37,013 bases of DNA from an uncultured Oscillospiraceae bacterium (GTDB lineage: Bacteria; Bacillota; Clostridia; Oscillospirales; Oscillospiraceae): NCBI GenBank assembly GCA_934589225.1, contig CAKTNS010000028.1, forward strand, positions 1-37,013. Direction: 5' to 3'. The notes beneath the pieces are model-generated. The model did not search any database, was not told the DNA's origin, and saw only the letters and a list, made by a program, of their open reading frames with translations. Below are positions 35,179 through 37,013 of the stretch, piece after piece. Numbering within the stretch: the stretch's first letter is position 1; every line of letters begins with the position of its first letter. The translations under genes were made by a program, and so were the position numbers.

Positions 35179-37013
35179 TTGAAGGATTGGGCATATCTGA
35201 CCACTGTCGAAGAGATGGAAGAAGCCACCAATTCCTTGCTGGAAAACGGCAAGAAGGTTGGCGCTGACTCCTGGCAGCAGCGTGTCAAAAACCAGACCCC
35301 CCACTGCGGATTCGGCGAGAAGGGTACCTGCTGCCGTATCTGCTCCATGGGCCCCTGCCGCATTACCCCCAAGGCTCCCCGCGGCATCTGCGGCTGCGAT
35401 GTTCACGGCATTGTAGGCCGGAACTTCCTGCGCTTTACCGCCGGCGGCTCCGCCACTCACTCCGACCATGGCCGTGAGATCATGCATACCCTGTACCAGG
35501 CCAAGGAAGGCGGCAATTACCAGGTCAAGGACCCGGAGAAGCTGATCCGCATCGCCAAGGAATGGGGCGTGGAGACCGAGGGCAAGGACATCTATGATCT
35601 GGCCCACGAAATGGCCGAGATCGGCCTGATGGAATACGGCAAGCCCTTCGGCGTCCAGAAGTTCCTGAAGCGTGCTCCCGAGCACACCCAGCAGCTGTGG
35701 CATGAGGCTGGCATCGAGCCCCGGGCCATTGACCGGGAAGTTGCCACCGCTCTGCACATGACCCACATGGGCAACAGCTCCCTGCCTGAAGCTCTGGTTC
35801 GCCAGGCTCTGCGCTGTGGCCTGTCTGACGGCTGGGGCGGCTCCATGATGGGCACCGAGTTCTCCGACGTTCTGTTCGGCACTCCCAAGCCCGTGGACTC
35901 CACCGCCAACATCGGCGTTATGGAGAAGGACAACGTCAACATCGTTGTTCACGGCCACGATCCCTCCCTGTCTGAAATGATCGTTTACTACGCCAACGAT
36001 CCCGAGATGATCGCTCTGGCCAAGAGCGTGGGCGCCAAGGGCATCACCATTTCCGGCGTGTGCTGCACCGCCAACGAAGTGGCCATGCGTCACGGCATCC
36101 CCATGGCCGGTAACTTCCTGAGCCAGGAGAACGTAGTCCTCACCGGCGCCTGCGAAGCCATCGTCGTAGACGTACAGTGCATCTTCCCCGCACTGGGACC
36201 CCTCAGCAAGTGCTTCCACACCAAGTTCATCACCACCTCTCCCATCTGCCGGATGCCCGACTCCGAGTTCATCCAGTTCAACGCCGAGACCGCCGGTGAC
36301 AACGCCAAGGCGATCGTGAAGATGGCCATTGAGAACTTCAAGAACCGGAAGCCCGAGCTGGTGAACATCCCCAACCAGGTCCAGAAGACCCGGGTGGGCT
36401 ACTCCCTGGAAGCCATCGTCAAGGTCCTGGACGGCGTTGCCAACTCCCAGGTTGACGAGTTCGGCACCACCAAGCCCCTGCTGGAGTGCATCACCTCCGG
36501 TGTTCTCCGTGGCGCCGTGGCTCTGGTCGGCTGCAACAACCCCAAGGTCCGTCCTGACACCGCCCACATCGAGCTGATGAAGAAGATGCTGGAGAACGAC
36601 ATCGTCTGCATCGTTTCCGGCTGCTCCGCCCAGGCTGCCGCCAAGGCCGGCCTCATGGACCCCGTACAGGCCAAGGAATACTGCGGCGCAGGCCTGAAGC
36701 GTGTCTGCGAGCTGGCTGGCATTCCTCCCGTTCTGCACATGGGCTCCTGCGTGGACATCACCCGTATGCTGATGCTGGCTTCCCAGCTGGCCAAGGACTC
36801 CGGCCTGAACATTTCTCAGCTGCCTGTTGTGGGCTGCGCTCCCGAATGGATGTCTGAGAAGGCCGTTTCCATCGGCAACTACGTTGTTTCCACCGGCCTG
36901 GATACCTTCCTGGGCGTGGATCCCTACGTTTCCGGTTCCTCCGAGATCTGCGACCTGCTCTGCGGCGAAGACGGCATCAACAAGTGGGTTGAGGCCAAGT
37001 ACGTTGTGGAGAA
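35179..37013 (+). CDS. cooS: Anaerobic carbon monoxide dehydrogenase, catalytic subunit (3' end beyond window)
   Basis: The frame runs open from TTG 35179 (AGGAGG at 35165-35170) to the window end, 611 codons; CooS proteins are about 630-640 residues, so only the last few dozen are missing. It catalyses reversible oxidation of CO to CO2. The N-terminal Cys set CGFGEKGTCCRICSMGPC (C43, C51, C52, C55, C60) plus C71/C73 matches the D- and B-cluster ligands. The Ni-Fe C-cluster region has CCTANEVAMRHG, DVQCIFPAL, VGCNNP, SGCSAQAA and MGSCVDI in the right order. Codon use is strongly biased, suggesting high expression. No CooF or acetyl-CoA synthase gene is within the window, so Wood-Ljungdahl versus respiratory use is open. 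Confidence 0.96.
   Translation, partial: MKDWAYLTTVEEMEEATNSLLENGKKVGADSWQQRVKNQTPHCGFGEKGTCCRICSMGPCRITPKAPRGICGCDVHGIVGRNFLRFTAGGSATHSDHGREIMHTLYQAKEGGNYQVKDPEKLIRIAKEWGVETEGKDIYDLAHEMAEIGLMEYGKPFGVQKFLKRAPEHTQQLWHEAGIEPRAIDREVATALHMTHMGNSSLPEALVRQALRCGLSDGWGGSMMGTEFSDVLFGTPKPVDSTANIGVMEKDNVNIVVHGHDPSLSEMIVYYANDPEMIALAKSVGAKGITISGVCCTANEVAMRHGIPMAGNFLSQENVVLTGACEAIVVDVQCIFPALGPLSKCFHTKFITTSPICRMPDSEFIQFNAETAGDNAKAIVKMAIENFKNRKPELVNIPNQVQKTRVGYSLEAIVKVLDGVANSQVDEFGTTKPLLECITSGVLRGAVALVGCNNPKVRPDTAHIELMKKMLENDIVCIVSGCSAQAAAKAGLMDPVQAKEYCGAGLKRVCELAGIPPVLHMGSCVDITRMLMLASQLAKDSGLNISQLPVVGCAPEWMSEKAVSIGNYVVSTGLDTFLGVDPYVSGSSEICDLLCGEDGINKWVEAKYVVE

Noticed and set aside
35155..36738. A 527-codon open frame on the minus strand opposite cooS
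   Set aside because: It is a shadow of a strongly codon-biased, GC-rich gene. It has no ribosome site or family motif, while the plus frame encodes a full set of CooS cluster ligands.
1..37013. Prophage, integrative element or insertion sequence
   Set aside because: I found no integrase, transposase, relaxase, capsid or terminase gene. The tRNA genes at 19266-19416 were checked for an adjacent duplicated 3' end and none was seen.

Overview
The window looks like a chromosomal segment of an anaerobic, high-GC gut Clostridia (Oscillospiraceae-like). Pointers are the catalytic carbon monoxide dehydrogenase CooS, a SpoIIE-type phosphatase implying sporulation ancestry, several CUT1-type sugar ABC importers, and a surface protein with InlB-type repeats. 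The genus is an inference; nothing here fixes it.

Layout. 1-2355: end of a sugar ABC operon (binding-protein C-terminus and two permeases). 2446-3126: a Doc-type toxin with a RelB/DinJ-like antitoxin on the minus strand. 3566-5271: a nucleotidyltransferase (AbiEii-like) with a winged-helix partner, set between two direct repeats of a terminator hairpin. 5501-13403: a carbohydrate locus with an AraC regulator divergent from a beta-helix protein, a lipoprotein binding protein, two permeases and a GH20 hexosaminidase. 14632-17382: a GH2 beta-galactosidase with its own promoter. 18075-19138: a TRIC-like membrane protein and a small membrane protein. 19195-19457: a tRNA-Met/tRNA-Glu operon with a near-ideal promoter and terminator. 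19534-20294: a GNAT acetyltransferase preceded by a 57-residue ORF. 20573-20811: a broken HTH gene. 20871-24177: a LysR regulator, a 2-hydroxycarboxylate-type transporter and an alpha/beta hydrolase. 24381-25691: a CYTH-TcdA fusion. 25837-27684: the SpoIIE-like phosphatase. 29113-32235: the large surface protein. 33686-34870: an MFS transporter. 35179-end: cooS, cut by the window edge.

How the genes fit together. The two ABC systems lack an ATPase and probably share one encoded elsewhere. Imported oligosaccharides would be cut in the cytoplasm by the GH20, GH2 and beta-helix proteins, none of which has a signal peptide. The LysR-transporter-hydrolase set suggests uptake and de-esterification of a carboxylate. 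Three small bicistronic modules (Doc/RelB, AbiE-like, GNAT plus small ORF) are typical accessory toxin-antitoxin-type genes.

The most striking DNA-level feature is four gene-free repeat islands (about 13.43-14.51, 17.40-18.07, 27.67-28.89 and 32.29-33.70 kb). Each starts at an array of 7-bp units (ATTGACA or GTTGACA), three of the four are closed by the same array inverted, and all are filled with the same families of palindromes in shuffled order. All four lie at 3' ends of genes, and in two cases the array supplies the stop codon of the neighbouring gene. I found no CRISPR array, transposase, integrase or prophage.
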